A stretch of DNA of 52,840 nt, taken from assembly GCA_945827785.1 (NCBI GenBank), contig CALZOR010000004.1, forward strand, positions 1-52,840. The letters run 5' to 3'. Shown piece after piece: positions 17,553 to 25,305 of the stretch. A program made the position numbers and the translations under genes. The notes under the pieces are model-generated. The model made no database searches, was not told the DNA's origin, and saw only the letters and a list, made by a program, of their open reading frames with translations. The stretch comes from an uncultured Bacteroidales bacterium. Lineage in GTDB: Bacteria; Bacteroidota; Bacteroidia; Bacteroidales; UBA932. The stretch's first letter is position 1; each line of letters begins with the position of its first letter.

Positions 17553-18761
17553 TTATTTTTCTATAGTGAATTCAAAAGTCTTGTCATATTCTCTCAGGAT
17601 GGACATCTTTACTGTCTTTCTGCTGAGATTGAACACTTCTGACCATTGGGTAAATCCTGTAGAAATCTGAACCTCAGGGCCCTGGGACACCTTGCCCAAC
17701 AGTTCCATAGCCTGATTCGGATTTATTTTATACTGAGCTTCTCCAAGATATTGGCTCAAAATGTCATAACGATTCTTGCCGTGATGGGAATGATTGCTTC
17801 CGTCAGGAGAATCCGCCATTGAAGGGGATGCGTAGAAATTTGTGACAAAACGCCATGCGTCATCGCCTTTGAGCACTTCCATTTCGGTAGGATTCTCATC
17901 ATTGTTCAAAGGGTTTTTCTTGGTGTATTCTATGATGGCATAGTCACCTGTGGCATCAGCCATAAAGAAATGATAGCTGGCCTCATCGTTGTCCATACAC
18001 ATATTGTACTGTCTGAGCATTTCTATGGCTTCTTCAACTGTGCCCGCCCTGTCAAGGAGCATACGCATCGCAACTGTTGTGAAGATGTTTTTCTTATCCG
18101 GATTCTGCTGTTTTGTAGGTTTTCCGTCAAGTTTAAGAACACTGATAGCGAATCCGTCTTCGTTTATACCGTCAAGAAGGAGATAAGGCAGGGCCATAAG
18201 CATAGACAGGTCTGACTTACCGTCAGTATAGAAACCGCTCTTGTAGAAGACGAACTGGCCATCAACGAAAGAAACTGATTTCTTGCCTCCCTTTGGGGCT
18301 GTATGAACCACGATAACAGGTATCATGACACGTTCACCCTCGGAGTTCCTGTGGTTGAAATCGAAATTCCTTCCCATAAGGAAATCATCGGAATCTGCGT
18401 CAGGGCAGGCGAATGCGCTGCAGCCGGCACTGTAACTGAGACTGGCTTCTTTCGGGGAGGAAACATCCATAAGATTCTTCATCGTGAACTGAACAAGAGA
18501 GTTTGTACCGACAATATTGGCATTCAAAGCCTCATCCAGCTTGTAGTCCACCGTATAATTCATTTCATAAATGCGACCCCTGTCACCTTCAAGATCAACC
18601 AGAGAGTATATCATATCAAGTTTATTCTTCTCTGTAATATAGCCTACGGGATTGGATGTCGGGACGGGCTTGTTATTCTGACATGCAGAAAAAAGGAATA
18701 ATGATGCCAAAAGACAGAACTGTGGCATCCTTCCGGAAATTGTCAATTTTGTTTTCTTCAT
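17553..18761 (-). CDS. Choloylglycine hydrolase-like (linear amide C-N hydrolase, Ntn) lipoprotein
   Basis: A 402-residue protein with a lipobox (LFLFSAC, Cys27). After an N-terminal stretch of about 85 residues comes SAGCSAFACP, in which Cys114 is the presumed N-terminal nucleophile exposed by self-cleavage. MGRNFDFNH follows, giving Arg131 and Asp134 at about the spacing seen in choloylglycine hydrolases (Cys2, Arg18, Asp21). NEDGFAISVLKLDGK and the NFY segment later in the chain also fit. The family cleaves amide bonds in conjugated bile acids, penicillin V, N-acyl-homoserine lactones or N-acyl lipids; the substrate here is unknown. It is first in an apparent three-gene operon with the leukocidin-like pair. 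A TAAATTTG element (minus strand, 18785-18792) with a TTTC box 20 bp upstream may be its promoter. Confidence 0.72.
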   Translation of the reverse strand: MKKTKLTISGRMPQFCLLASLFLFSACQNNKPVPTSNPVGYITEKNKLDMIYSLVDLEGDRGRIYEMNYTVDYKLDEALNANIVGTNSLVQFTMKNLMDVSSPKEASLSYSAGCSAFACPDADSDDFLMGRNFDFNHRNSEGERVMIPVIVVHTAPKGGKKSVSFVDGQFVFYKSGFYTDGKSDLSMLMALPYLLLDGINEDGFAISVLKLDGKPTKQQNPDKKNIFTTVAMRMLLDRAGTVEEAIEMLRQYNMCMDNDEASYHFFMADATGDYAIIEYTKKNPLNNDENPTEMEVLKGDDAWRFVTNFYASPSMADSPDGSNHSHHGKNRYDILSQYLGEAQYKINPNQAMELLGKVSQGPEVQISTGFTQWSEVFNLSRKTVKMSILREYDKTFEFTIEK

Positions 18762-18784
18762 AACATATAATGTTTACAACAAAA

Positions 18785-18816
18785 CAAATTTAGCAAAGCG
18801 GAAAGACGAAAAGAAA
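18785..18816 (-). promoter_or_regulatory. Probable promoter of the Ntn-hydrolase / leukocidin-like operon
   Basis: On the minus strand: TTTC (18813-18816), 20-bp spacer, TAAATTTG (18785-18792). One mismatch to the -33 consensus. The -33 box overlaps the hairpin that follows the AraC gene. The leader would be about 20 nt. Confidence 0.45.
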
Positions 18817-18850
18817 AATGCCGCTCACTTTTTGTGAAAACGGCATTTTT
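18814..18850 (-). terminator. Terminator between the AraC regulator and the hydrolase operon
   Basis: A 10-bp stem AAAAATGCCG (18814-18823) / CGGCATTTTT (18841-18850), with an inner CAC/GTG pair, followed on the minus strand by a T-rich run. It lies 17 bp past the AraC stop and implies that regulator and operon are separate transcription units. Confidence 0.75.
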
Positions 18851-18867
18851 TTGTAGAATGGTAAAAA

Positions 18868-19965
18868 TTAAAGGGCAGATTTGCGCCAGCGGGCAGGCGA
18901 ACAACCCTCTCTTTCACTGAAGGTCCTCGAAAAATGGCTCAGGGAAAGAAAGCCGGAAATATCTGATACCTCTTGAATCTTCATCTGCGGATTATGCATC
19001 ATAAGGGCTTTTGCATATTCAATGCGCAGGTCAGAAATCCAATCCCGGAAGCTCTTGCCATAAACTGTTTTGATATATTCGGACAGATATGTGCGGTTGG
19101 TACACAAGAGAGAGGAAAGCTCATTTAAAGTAATACCTTGCTTCCTATACCCCTCTTCGGCTATCCATTCAGCAATTCGGCGTGAGAGTTCGGAATGATA
19201 TTCGGGCACTCCACGTTCATTCTCAAGAGGTGCCTTAGCATACTCATCCTCAGAAATATCTTCAAGAAAAGCATCCTCAACCTTTTTGTAGAAGAAGATA
19301 TAATTCTGATAGCAGCAAAAAAGATAAATATAGAAAGGGACAGCTGCCAGGACCCAGAGGAACACATATTTATCGGGCAGGAATGTGAGAGCACTGCAAC
19401 TTACGCCGAAGGCAATGGCCCAGTATGTAAATACGGACATCCATCGTATATATGCGCCTATGTCGTCAGAATGCGTATTCTTGAACATTCTGATTGCATC
19501 CGAGTATGTGCGCAGCAGCCTGACGGAAAGGAAGAGACCGTATGACATCAGAAGAGCAGCAAGAAAAATGGTGGACCAGGTCCTGCCCGGCAGAAAAAAC
19601 GAAGCACAGGAAATAGCGCAGTACAATATCCACAAACAGATATGAATCGCAAATCGCCGAGCGTTAAGATAATTTCTGTCGAGCAGAACCATCATGGCCA
19701 GACTGAAAAGCCAGTAACATAAGAAATATGTGACCAGATTCATCAGTATGGTGGCATTCAGGTCTTTAAAACGTATGGAAAAGAAGAAATGCACAGCATA
19801 GTTGAGAGCAAGCACGAGTATAGCCGCTCCCATCAGTCTGCGCGACAGAAGAAAGGACGTATATTTCCTGTCTTCCGGTACACGTGCGAACAGCATATTG
19901 AAGCCGAAGAAGAGCATCAGCGGCAATGCAATCAGCAGCGAGAAATTATATAGGCTTTGATCCAT
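18868..19965 (-). CDS. Membrane-embedded AraC-family transcriptional regulator
   Basis: A 365-residue protein with two halves. Residues 1-235 hold about seven hydrophobic segments (e.g. LLIALPLMLFFGFNMLFA, LVTYFLCYWLFSLAMMVLL, YVFLWVLAAVPFYIYLFC), so the sensor is in the inner membrane. Residues 265-365 form an AraC/XylS DNA-binding domain with two helix-turn-helix motifs (LNELSSLLCTNRTYLSEYIK and IQEVSDISGFLSLSHFSRTF). Such membrane-bound AraC proteins are frequent in Bacteroidota. It reads toward the hydrolase and leukocidin-like operon, 106 bp away beyond a terminator, and is the obvious candidate regulator. The inducing signal is unknown. It starts 44 bp after the sppA stop, so readthrough from sppA is possible. 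Confidence 0.87.
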   Translation of the reverse strand: MDQSLYNFSLLIALPLMLFFGFNMLFARVPEDRKYTSFLLSRRLMGAAILVLALNYAVHFFFSIRFKDLNATILMNLVTYFLCYWLFSLAMMVLLDRNYLNARRFAIHICLWILYCAISCASFFLPGRTWSTIFLAALLMSYGLFLSVRLLRTYSDAIRMFKNTHSDDIGAYIRWMSVFTYWAIAFGVSCSALTFLPDKYVFLWVLAAVPFYIYLFCCYQNYIFFYKKVEDAFLEDISEDEYAKAPLENERGVPEYHSELSRRIAEWIAEEGYRKQGITLNELSSLLCTNRTYLSEYIKTVYGKSFRDWISDLRIEYAKALMMHNPQMKIQEVSDISGFLSLSHFSRTFSEREGCSPARWRKSAL

Positions 19966-20009
19966 ACGTCAAAACGATAATGTGCCCCTTCGTTATTTCA
20001 GAGTGGGGA

Positions 20010-21788
20010 TTATCGGATGTCGAAGATGTATGGCATGCGGGCGTAGGCTTTGCCTGCATCGGCGCTGGTCCAGCTGCGGAAAGCCGCCTCGATGTTCTCG
20101 AAAGGTGTGCCGCTGAAAATTTCCTGATCCTGAGTATTGCTGAGCGACTCGAGCAGCATGTCGAAAGCCGTCATCGGAGCAGGATATTCCTGAATCATCA
20201 CTTCTGAGCTGCTTGAAACGCCCTCGATGCTTACGGCTGCGTAATTGATTGCATCTTCAAGCGTACCTATTTCGTCCACAAGGCCGATACCCATTGCGTC
20301 AGCTCCTGTCCATACCCTTCCCTGGGCAATGGCATCAACATCGGCGACGCTCATGTCCCTTGCCTGTGCAACGATGCCGGTGAATTTTTCATATATGTCC
20401 TCCACGGAAGCCTGCATGTATGCAATTTCCTTTGCGTCAAGAGGGCGCATGAGGCTGTACATGTCGGAGTGCTTGTTGGAATTGATGGTCGTGACACCTA
20501 CATGAATCTTGTCCTTTATAACCTTGCTCAAATCCGGAATCATGCTGAACACTCCTATGCTTCCTGTGAGAGTGGTTGCATTTGAATATATCTTCTCGCA
20601 ACCGGCAGAAATCCAGTATCCGCCTGAAGCTGCATAATCGCCATAGGATGCAACCAGGGTCTTTTCCTTGCCAAGGAGTTCAAGCTCGGTACGGATTTTT
20701 TCAGACGCGAACACGCTTCCTCCCGGAGAGTTTACCCTGAGAACCACCGCCTTGACCTGGTCATCCCTGCGGATGTCGGAGATAATCTTTGCAAAGCGGT
20801 CACCTTCAATGTTCTGAATGTCTTCACTGTCAACGATTTCGCCATTTGCATAAACGACGGCAACCTTGTTGACGGCTTTGTAATTAATCGTGTTCTTCAA
20901 CTTGGCATAGTCGGCAAGAGTGATTGCCTTTATGTCTTTGTAATCGTTGGTAACAAAAAGGTTACAGAGCCTCTGATGCAGCTCGTCCCTTGTGACAATC
21001 TCATCCACAAGGCCGTTCTTCAGGAAATCCTCCGGTTTGTTGAGTTCGAGATTGTCAATCATGGCATTAAGCCTTTCCACAGAAATCTCCCTTGAAGCGG
21101 CAATCTCTCCTGCGAGAGTTCCCCAAACAGACGACACCATCTGAGTGTACTGCTCCTTGTTGGCCTCACTTGCCGAATTTCTGATATACATCTCGCCTGC
21201 CGATTTGTATTTTCCGTGACGGATGAGCTGGACGTTCACTCCTATCCTGTCAAGAATGTCCTTGAGGAAATACATCTGAGAAGAAAGACCGGTGACTGTG
21301 TTCATGCTGCCTTTGTAAGAACTCATATAAATCTTGTCACTGACTGAGGCAAGATACAGACCTGCATTGCTCGGATTCTCCATGAATGAAACTACAGGCT
21401 TTCCGCTCTGCCGGAAGTCCTCAAGAGCGCGGCGCAGCTCCTCCAAGTGTGAGATCCCGGCTGATGCAGCGTCAGGCAGCAGATATACGAACTTGATTGC
21501 AGGGTCTTCTGCGGCAGCCTTTATAGCCCTGACGGCATCATAGATTCCGACAGGAGTAATCATTTCCTGACTCTGAAGCAACTGCAGGGGGTCCATCTCC
21601 TGAGTCTGCTCCTGGATTGAAATCTTGGACATATCAAGTTTCAAAACTCCTTCACGAGGCATGACCGGAGTGGTTTCTCCCAGAGAAGCCAATGCTCCGA
21701 GTGTCGCGAATGAGAGGAAGAATGACACAATTCCGAAAATAAAAAGGCCCAGCAAAGTGGCCAATGTCATTTTTACAAAATCTTTCAT
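20010..21788 (-). CDS. sppA: Signal peptide peptidase SppA, 67-kDa type
   Basis: Membrane-anchored serine protease that degrades cleaved signal peptides in the periplasm. It has one N-terminal membrane anchor (residues 8-33) and two tandem S49 domains, 592 residues in all, as in E. coli SppA. The catalytic Lys195 lies in GKYKSAGE in the first half and the nucleophile Ser388 in DYAASGGYWIS in the second, the split dyad expected of the long form. NSPGGSVFAS (about residue 353) is the oxyanion region. A -7-like element (CAAAGGTA at 21814-21821, minus strand TACCTTTG) lies upstream without a clear -33 box. Confidence 0.95.
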   Translation of the reverse strand: MKDFVKMTLATLLGLFIFGIVSFFLSFATLGALASLGETTPVMPREGVLKLDMSKISIQEQTQEMDPLQLLQSQEMITPVGIYDAVRAIKAAAEDPAIKFVYLLPDAASAGISHLEELRRALEDFRQSGKPVVSFMENPSNAGLYLASVSDKIYMSSYKGSMNTVTGLSSQMYFLKDILDRIGVNVQLIRHGKYKSAGEMYIRNSASEANKEQYTQMVSSVWGTLAGEIAASREISVERLNAMIDNLELNKPEDFLKNGLVDEIVTRDELHQRLCNLFVTNDYKDIKAITLADYAKLKNTINYKAVNKVAVVYANGEIVDSEDIQNIEGDRFAKIISDIRRDDQVKAVVLRVNSPGGSVFASEKIRTELELLGKEKTLVASYGDYAASGGYWISAGCEKIYSNATTLTGSIGVFSMIPDLSKVIKDKIHVGVTTINSNKHSDMYSLMRPLDAKEIAYMQASVEDIYEKFTGIVAQARDMSVADVDAIAQGRVWTGADAMGIGLVDEIGTLEDAINYAAVSIEGVSSSSEVMIQEYPAPMTAFDMLLESLSNTQDQEIFSGTPFENIEAAFRSWTSADAGKAYARMPYIFDIR

Positions 21789-21879
21789 ACTAAATCAGTT
21801 TTTTCATAAGAAACAAAGGTAATCAAAAAAACAAAATCCTTTCCATCTTATTTTTAAAATTCTGGAATAGGGCGTAAAT

Positions 21880-21910
21880 TTTGAATCATAAAAAGAATTT
21901 TTTAACTTTG
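21880..21910 (+). promoter_or_regulatory. Bacteroidota-type promoter of the His/Cys-rich protein gene
   Basis: TTTG (21880-21883), 19-bp spacer, TAACTTTG (21903-21910). The start codon follows at 21929. A good match to the consensus. Confidence 0.65.
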
Positions 21911-21928
21911 TAGGTTGTTTGAAGAACG

Positions 21929-22405
21929 ATGAAGAAGATTTTGACAAAGATATCAGCATGTCTGCTTGCAATATGGTACTGCTTGAGTATCATAGGTTTT
22001 GACGTGCATACCTGTCATTCTGCCAATCATCAGTTCGTATCAACATTCATCGAAGGCCTCACATGCGAAGAGATTCATTCTGCACACAAATGCGGCCACC
22101 ATTGCACACATCATCACGAATGCAGCGACGCTCAGGAGCACTTTGCCAACCATAGTGATGGACTGATAGAAGAAACCGATTGCTGCACGGATGATTATCA
22201 TGCGCTTTCAATCACCGGCACCCGCACAGAAGATGACCACCATTTCCATGGCAGTCTCAGCTGCTGGCACACGGCGGCAGTCCTCGATGCTTTCGGAACA
22301 GATGTGCCGGTTCCATATTCCATTGATTCATATTCATTTGCACCATCTTCTGCCATAATCCAAGGGGATGATGCGCTCTCATATTTCGGTATCCGCAGAA
22401 TCTAG
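21929..22405 (+). CDS. Small secreted His/Cys-rich protein of the metal-linked cluster
   Basis: A 158-residue protein with an N-terminal hydrophobic segment (KISACLLAIWYCLSIIGFDV) directly followed by HTCHSANH, then clusters CGHHCTHHHEC and TDCCTDDYH, and a further His-rich DDHHFHG. Short proteins with an N-terminal H-x-C motif after the signal, an internal CC pair and a proline pair near the C-terminus (here VPVP) occur upstream of TonB receptor and HMA genes in Bacteroidota, and this looks like a divergent member. A role in periplasmic metal (copper or zinc) binding is inferred from composition and neighbours. It has its own promoter and a structured 169-bp gap before the receptor. Confidence 0.6.
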   Translation: MKKILTKISACLLAIWYCLSIIGFDVHTCHSANHQFVSTFIEGLTCEEIHSAHKCGHHCTHHHECSDAQEHFANHSDGLIEETDCCTDDYHALSITGTRTEDDHHFHGSLSCWHTAAVLDAFGTDVPVPYSIDSYSFAPSSAIIQGDDALSYFGIRRI

Positions 22406-22574
22406 CGTCTAGTCTCGACTTCGTGAGCGGCCAGTAAACAGCCCGGTGGGCTTCTGCAGCGAGCAGCCGACAGCAGTCGGACACGAAGCGGGCTCTTCAC
22501 AATGCCATCTCGAATGAGCGAAGCGAATGAAGAGTTCTGCAAACAGAATCATTAATTTACCGAAAAATGAAATT
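22406..22574 (+). repeat. Structured intergenic region containing dispersed-repeat fragments
   Basis: The 169 bp between the His/Cys-rich gene and the TonB receptor contain GTCTCGACTTCGTGAGCGG (22413-22431) and ATCTCGAATGAGCGAAGCGA (22508-22527). These resemble the repeat family at 30990-31112 and 39111-39169. There are small hairpins AGCCC/GGGCT (22440-22452) and CCGAC/GTCGG (22467-22480). No gene is evident. Confidence 0.5.
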
Positions 22575-24707
22575 ATGAATAAATATATATCATTGATAAC
22601 TGCACTAATATTCAGCAGTGCAGCATTGTATGCCCAGGATATTGATACAACAGGAATTTATGGTGAACGTCAGGACAGTCTTGACGCGGCCGTGTTCGTA
22701 TCACGTCAGGCAGGAAACTATCTTTCAAAAGGAAAGGAAATCAGGACAGAGGTCATTTCGGCAGCCGGACTCTGCAAAATGGCATGCTGCAACCTGGCAG
22801 AGAGTTTCGAAAACTCAGCAAGCGTGACAGTCGGATATTCTGACGCGGTGACCGGAGCGCGCCAGATACGCCTGCTCGGTCTTTCCGGTACCTACACCCA
22901 GATGCTGGATGAAAACCGTCCCGTAATGCGCGGACTTTCAGCACCTTTCGGCCTGTCTTACGTGCCGGGCCAGTGGCTGGAAAGCATCCAGATAGCAAAA
23001 GGATCCTCATCAGTCATCAACGGCGTCGAATCCATGACCGGACAAATCAACATGGAGCACCGCAAGCCGACCGACGAGAAACCTCTCTTTATCAACGGCC
23101 TTGTCATGAGCGACACCAAGATGGACCTGAACATCGCCTCATCACTGCAGATGGGCTATAAATGGAGCACTGTCATCCTCGGCCATGTTTCCGGAAACAT
23201 TGCCTCACATGACATGAACCACGACAGTTTCCTCGATGACCCGAAAATGCTCCAGTTCAATCTGGCGAACCGCTGGCTCTATCAGGCGGACAACGGCCTC
23301 CAGCTCAGATTCGGCGTCCGCGCCCTGCAGGACAGGCGACTCGGAGGTCAGGTCCTTACCAATTCCAATGGGCAAAAAGTCCTTTATAATAAAGATACAT
23401 TCTCACTTACCACCGAACCGGGGAAAACCGACCCATGGGGCTCGGACATTCTGAACCGCTCGATCAACGGATATGTTAAAATCGGTATCCCTCTGAGCGA
23501 GGACAATTCCCAGAACATAGCATTTGTCGGGGACTACAGCTACCAGAACATGGACTCGTATTTCGGAGCTACGAAATATCTTGCAGGCCAGCATTCGCTC
23601 TTCGGCAACCTGCTGTATCAGAATGAGATAAATGAGTCACACAAATTCACTCTCGGAATTGGCGGAACATTCGACCGCTACAATGAACTTTTCAGCAGGC
23701 AGCTTCTCCTGAACCCGTCCGCGGAGGTGAACAACTCATTGTCAACCCTTTCCGACCTTGGCATTTTCGGAGAATATACCTTCCATGCAGGAGATAAATT
23801 CTCGGCCATCACAGGCCTGAGGGCTGACTGGTACAATAAGGCAGGATTCAAATTCTCTCCTCGTCTTACTCTGAAATATGCCCCGATTGACGAAATCGTA
23901 ATACGTGCAAACGGCGGACGCGGCCTCAGATATTCCACACCTCTGATAGACAATATCGGAGTCTTTTCGACAAGCAAGGAGTTCAAGGGCCTGTATAACG
24001 AGCACCTTCTTGAGGACGCCTGGACCTTCGGCGGTAACATCACTTATTACATGCCTTTCGGCGCTTCATCGAACACATACATCAGTTTCGACTATTTCAG
24101 AACCCAGTTCGTTCAGCAGATGGTTGTGGACTATGAACATTTTACCAATACCATAGATTTCTATGCGCTTGACGGGAAACGTTCATATACAAACAATTAC
24201 CAGCTCGATTTCTCCGTTGATCCCGTCGAGAGATTCAATATCACCCTGACTTTCCGCTACACGGATGCCCGTATCGAACTTGCTGACAGGGGACTTGTCG
24301 AGAAACCGATGACCGGCCGCTACAAGGGAGTCCTCAACCTCCAGTATGCAACCAACCTCAACAAGTGGATATTCGACTTTACCGCATCTGTCAACGGTCC
24401 GAGCCGCGTCTATGATTTCATGAAGGACATGCAGGGCATCAAGGAGAAGAACGGCCGCTACTATTCTCCGGTCTATCCTCTTCTGTATGCGCAGGTAACT
24501 CGCAGATTCAAAGGCTGGGACGTCTATGTCGGAGTGGAAAACATCACCAATTTCCGCCAGAAGGAAGTCATCTGCGGAAGCGTGAAGGATGAGAATGGAT
24601 TCGTCCAGCCTCGCCAGGCATCGTTCGATGCCAGCTGCATCTGGGGCCCGCTCATGGGTATCAAGGCCAATGTCGGCTTCCGCTTCACCCTCTGGAAAAA
24701 AGCCTGA
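22575..24707 (+). CDS. TonB-dependent outer-membrane receptor, probably metal or metallophore uptake
   Basis: A 710-residue beta-barrel receptor. The start at 22575 (MNKYISLITALIFSSAALYAQ) gives a clear signal peptide; an in-frame ATG at 22527 adds 16 residues with no signal character. The plug domain contains the unusual Cys cluster GLCKMACCNLAESFENS (about residues 60-76), then TGARQIRLLGLSGTYTQML and KGSSSVINGVESMTGQI. There is no N-terminal carboxypeptidase-regulatory or STN domain, so it is not SusC-like. The barrel ends in WGPLMGIKANVGFRFTLWKKA. The neighbours (a His/Cys-rich secreted protein and an HMA protein with Cys repeats) suggest a transition metal such as copper as the cargo. 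That is inference. Confidence 0.85.
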   Translation: MNKYISLITALIFSSAALYAQDIDTTGIYGERQDSLDAAVFVSRQAGNYLSKGKEIRTEVISAAGLCKMACCNLAESFENSASVTVGYSDAVTGARQIRLLGLSGTYTQMLDENRPVMRGLSAPFGLSYVPGQWLESIQIAKGSSSVINGVESMTGQINMEHRKPTDEKPLFINGLVMSDTKMDLNIASSLQMGYKWSTVILGHVSGNIASHDMNHDSFLDDPKMLQFNLANRWLYQADNGLQLRFGVRALQDRRLGGQVLTNSNGQKVLYNKDTFSLTTEPGKTDPWGSDILNRSINGYVKIGIPLSEDNSQNIAFVGDYSYQNMDSYFGATKYLAGQHSLFGNLLYQNEINESHKFTLGIGGTFDRYNELFSRQLLLNPSAEVNNSLSTLSDLGIFGEYTFHAGDKFSAITGLRADWYNKAGFKFSPRLTLKYAPIDEIVIRANGGRGLRYSTPLIDNIGVFSTSKEFKGLYNEHLLEDAWTFGGNITYYMPFGASSNTYISFDYFRTQFVQQMVVDYEHFTNTIDFYALDGKRSYTNNYQLDFSVDPVERFNITLTFRYTDARIELADRGLVEKPMTGRYKGVLNLQYATNLNKWIFDFTASVNGPSRVYDFMKDMQGIKEKNGRYYSPVYPLLYAQVTRRFKGWDVYVGVENITNFRQKEVICGSVKDENGFVQPRQASFDASCIWGPLMGIKANVGFRFTLWKKA

Positions 24708-24730
24708 TGCTTCCGGGCGTCCTCCATTCA

Positions 24731-24757
24731 GTCATTCCGAGCGAAGTCGGGGAATCT
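24731..24757 (+). repeat. Copy of the dispersed GTCATT...GAAATCT-type repeat
   Basis: Begins GTCATTCCGAGCGAAG and ends GGGAATCT, matching the termini of the copies at 31076-31110 and 39111-39169. It sits between the TonB receptor stop and the HMA promoter. Confidence 0.6.
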
Positions 24758-24759
24758 AT

Positions 24760-24790
24760 TTTGAAATAAAACATAAACTTTTTAATTTTG
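24760..24790 (+). promoter_or_regulatory. Bacteroidota-type promoter of the HMA gene; near-leaderless
   Basis: TTTG (24760-24763), 19-bp spacer, TAATTTTG (24783-24790). The ATG at 24798 lies only 7 nt past the -7 element, so the transcript would have almost no 5' leader. Confidence 0.65.
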
Positions 24791-24797
24791 CAATATT

Positions 24798-25295
24798 ATG
24801 AAACTAACAGCCCTCCTGTCAGCCCTTATGCTGACCACATTCACTTTCAGCGCAATTGCTGCCGGCAATGCGACAGTCACTATGGAAACCTCTGCCTCAA
24901 TGCAGAAAAGTTCAAAGAAAAAAGCTGAGATAAAAGAAGTAGTATTCAATGTTGGCCTTCACTGCGAAAACTGTGTGAAGAAAGTGACCGAAAACATTTC
25001 TTTTGAAAAAGGAGTCAAGGACCTGAAGGTATCGCTTGAAAATCAGACTGTTACGGTGAAATTCGATGCAGCAAAAACCTCAGAGGAAACCCTGAAGGCC
25101 GCAATTCAGAAGCTTGGTTATCCGGTAAGTGCAAAGGCCTGCTGCGGCGACCATCATAAGGACGGCAAATGCACAGACGGTCAGTGTACCGACAACAAGT
25201 GCAAAGATGGTCAGTGCACCGATGGCAAATGCAAGGACGACAAGTGCCAGGACGGCCAGTGCAAGGATGACCACAATCACCAGCACAAACATTAA
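24798..25295 (+). CDS. Exported heavy-metal-associated (HMA) domain protein with Cys pentapeptide repeats
   Basis: A 165-residue protein. Signal peptide (MKLTALLSALMLTTFTFSAIAAG), a Lys-rich linker, then an HMA/ferredoxin-like domain (residues 45-115) with the metal motif GLHCENCVKK (Cys56 and Cys59). After ACCGDHH come seven pentapeptide repeats of the form x-(K/Q)-C-x-D (residues 123-157), then a His-rich end DDHNHQHKH. The domain family carries Cu(I) or related soft metals; the Cys-every-fifth-residue tail could hold several more ions. It is near-leaderless behind its own promoter and ends 10 bp before the nfnA-like gene. Confidence 0.85.
   Translation: MKLTALLSALMLTTFTFSAIAAGNATVTMETSASMQKSSKKKAEIKEVVFNVGLHCENCVKKVTENISFEKGVKDLKVSLENQTVTVKFDAAKTSEETLKAAIQKLGYPVSAKACCGDHHKDGKCTDGQCTDNKCKDGQCTDGKCKDDKCQDGQCKDDHNHQHKH
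25164..25268 (+). repeat. Seven in-frame 15-bp repeats encoding Cys pentapeptides
   Basis: Seven units of 15 bp with pattern (GGn/rAC)-(CAG/AAr)-TGy-nnn-GAy. The second codon alternates Lys/Gln and the third is always Cys. Unit boundaries: 25164, 25179, 25194, 25209, 25224, 25239, 25254. Such repeats could expand or contract by slippage. Confidence 0.9.
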
Positions 25296-25305
25296 AAACG
25301 ATATA

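Noticed and set aside
25129..25305. Extended start for the nfnA-like gene
   Set aside because: The 59 added codons overlap the HMA gene in another frame and read as low-complexity Thr/Ala/Ser sequence from its repeats; MYEILTKEML at 25306 is the family N-terminus.
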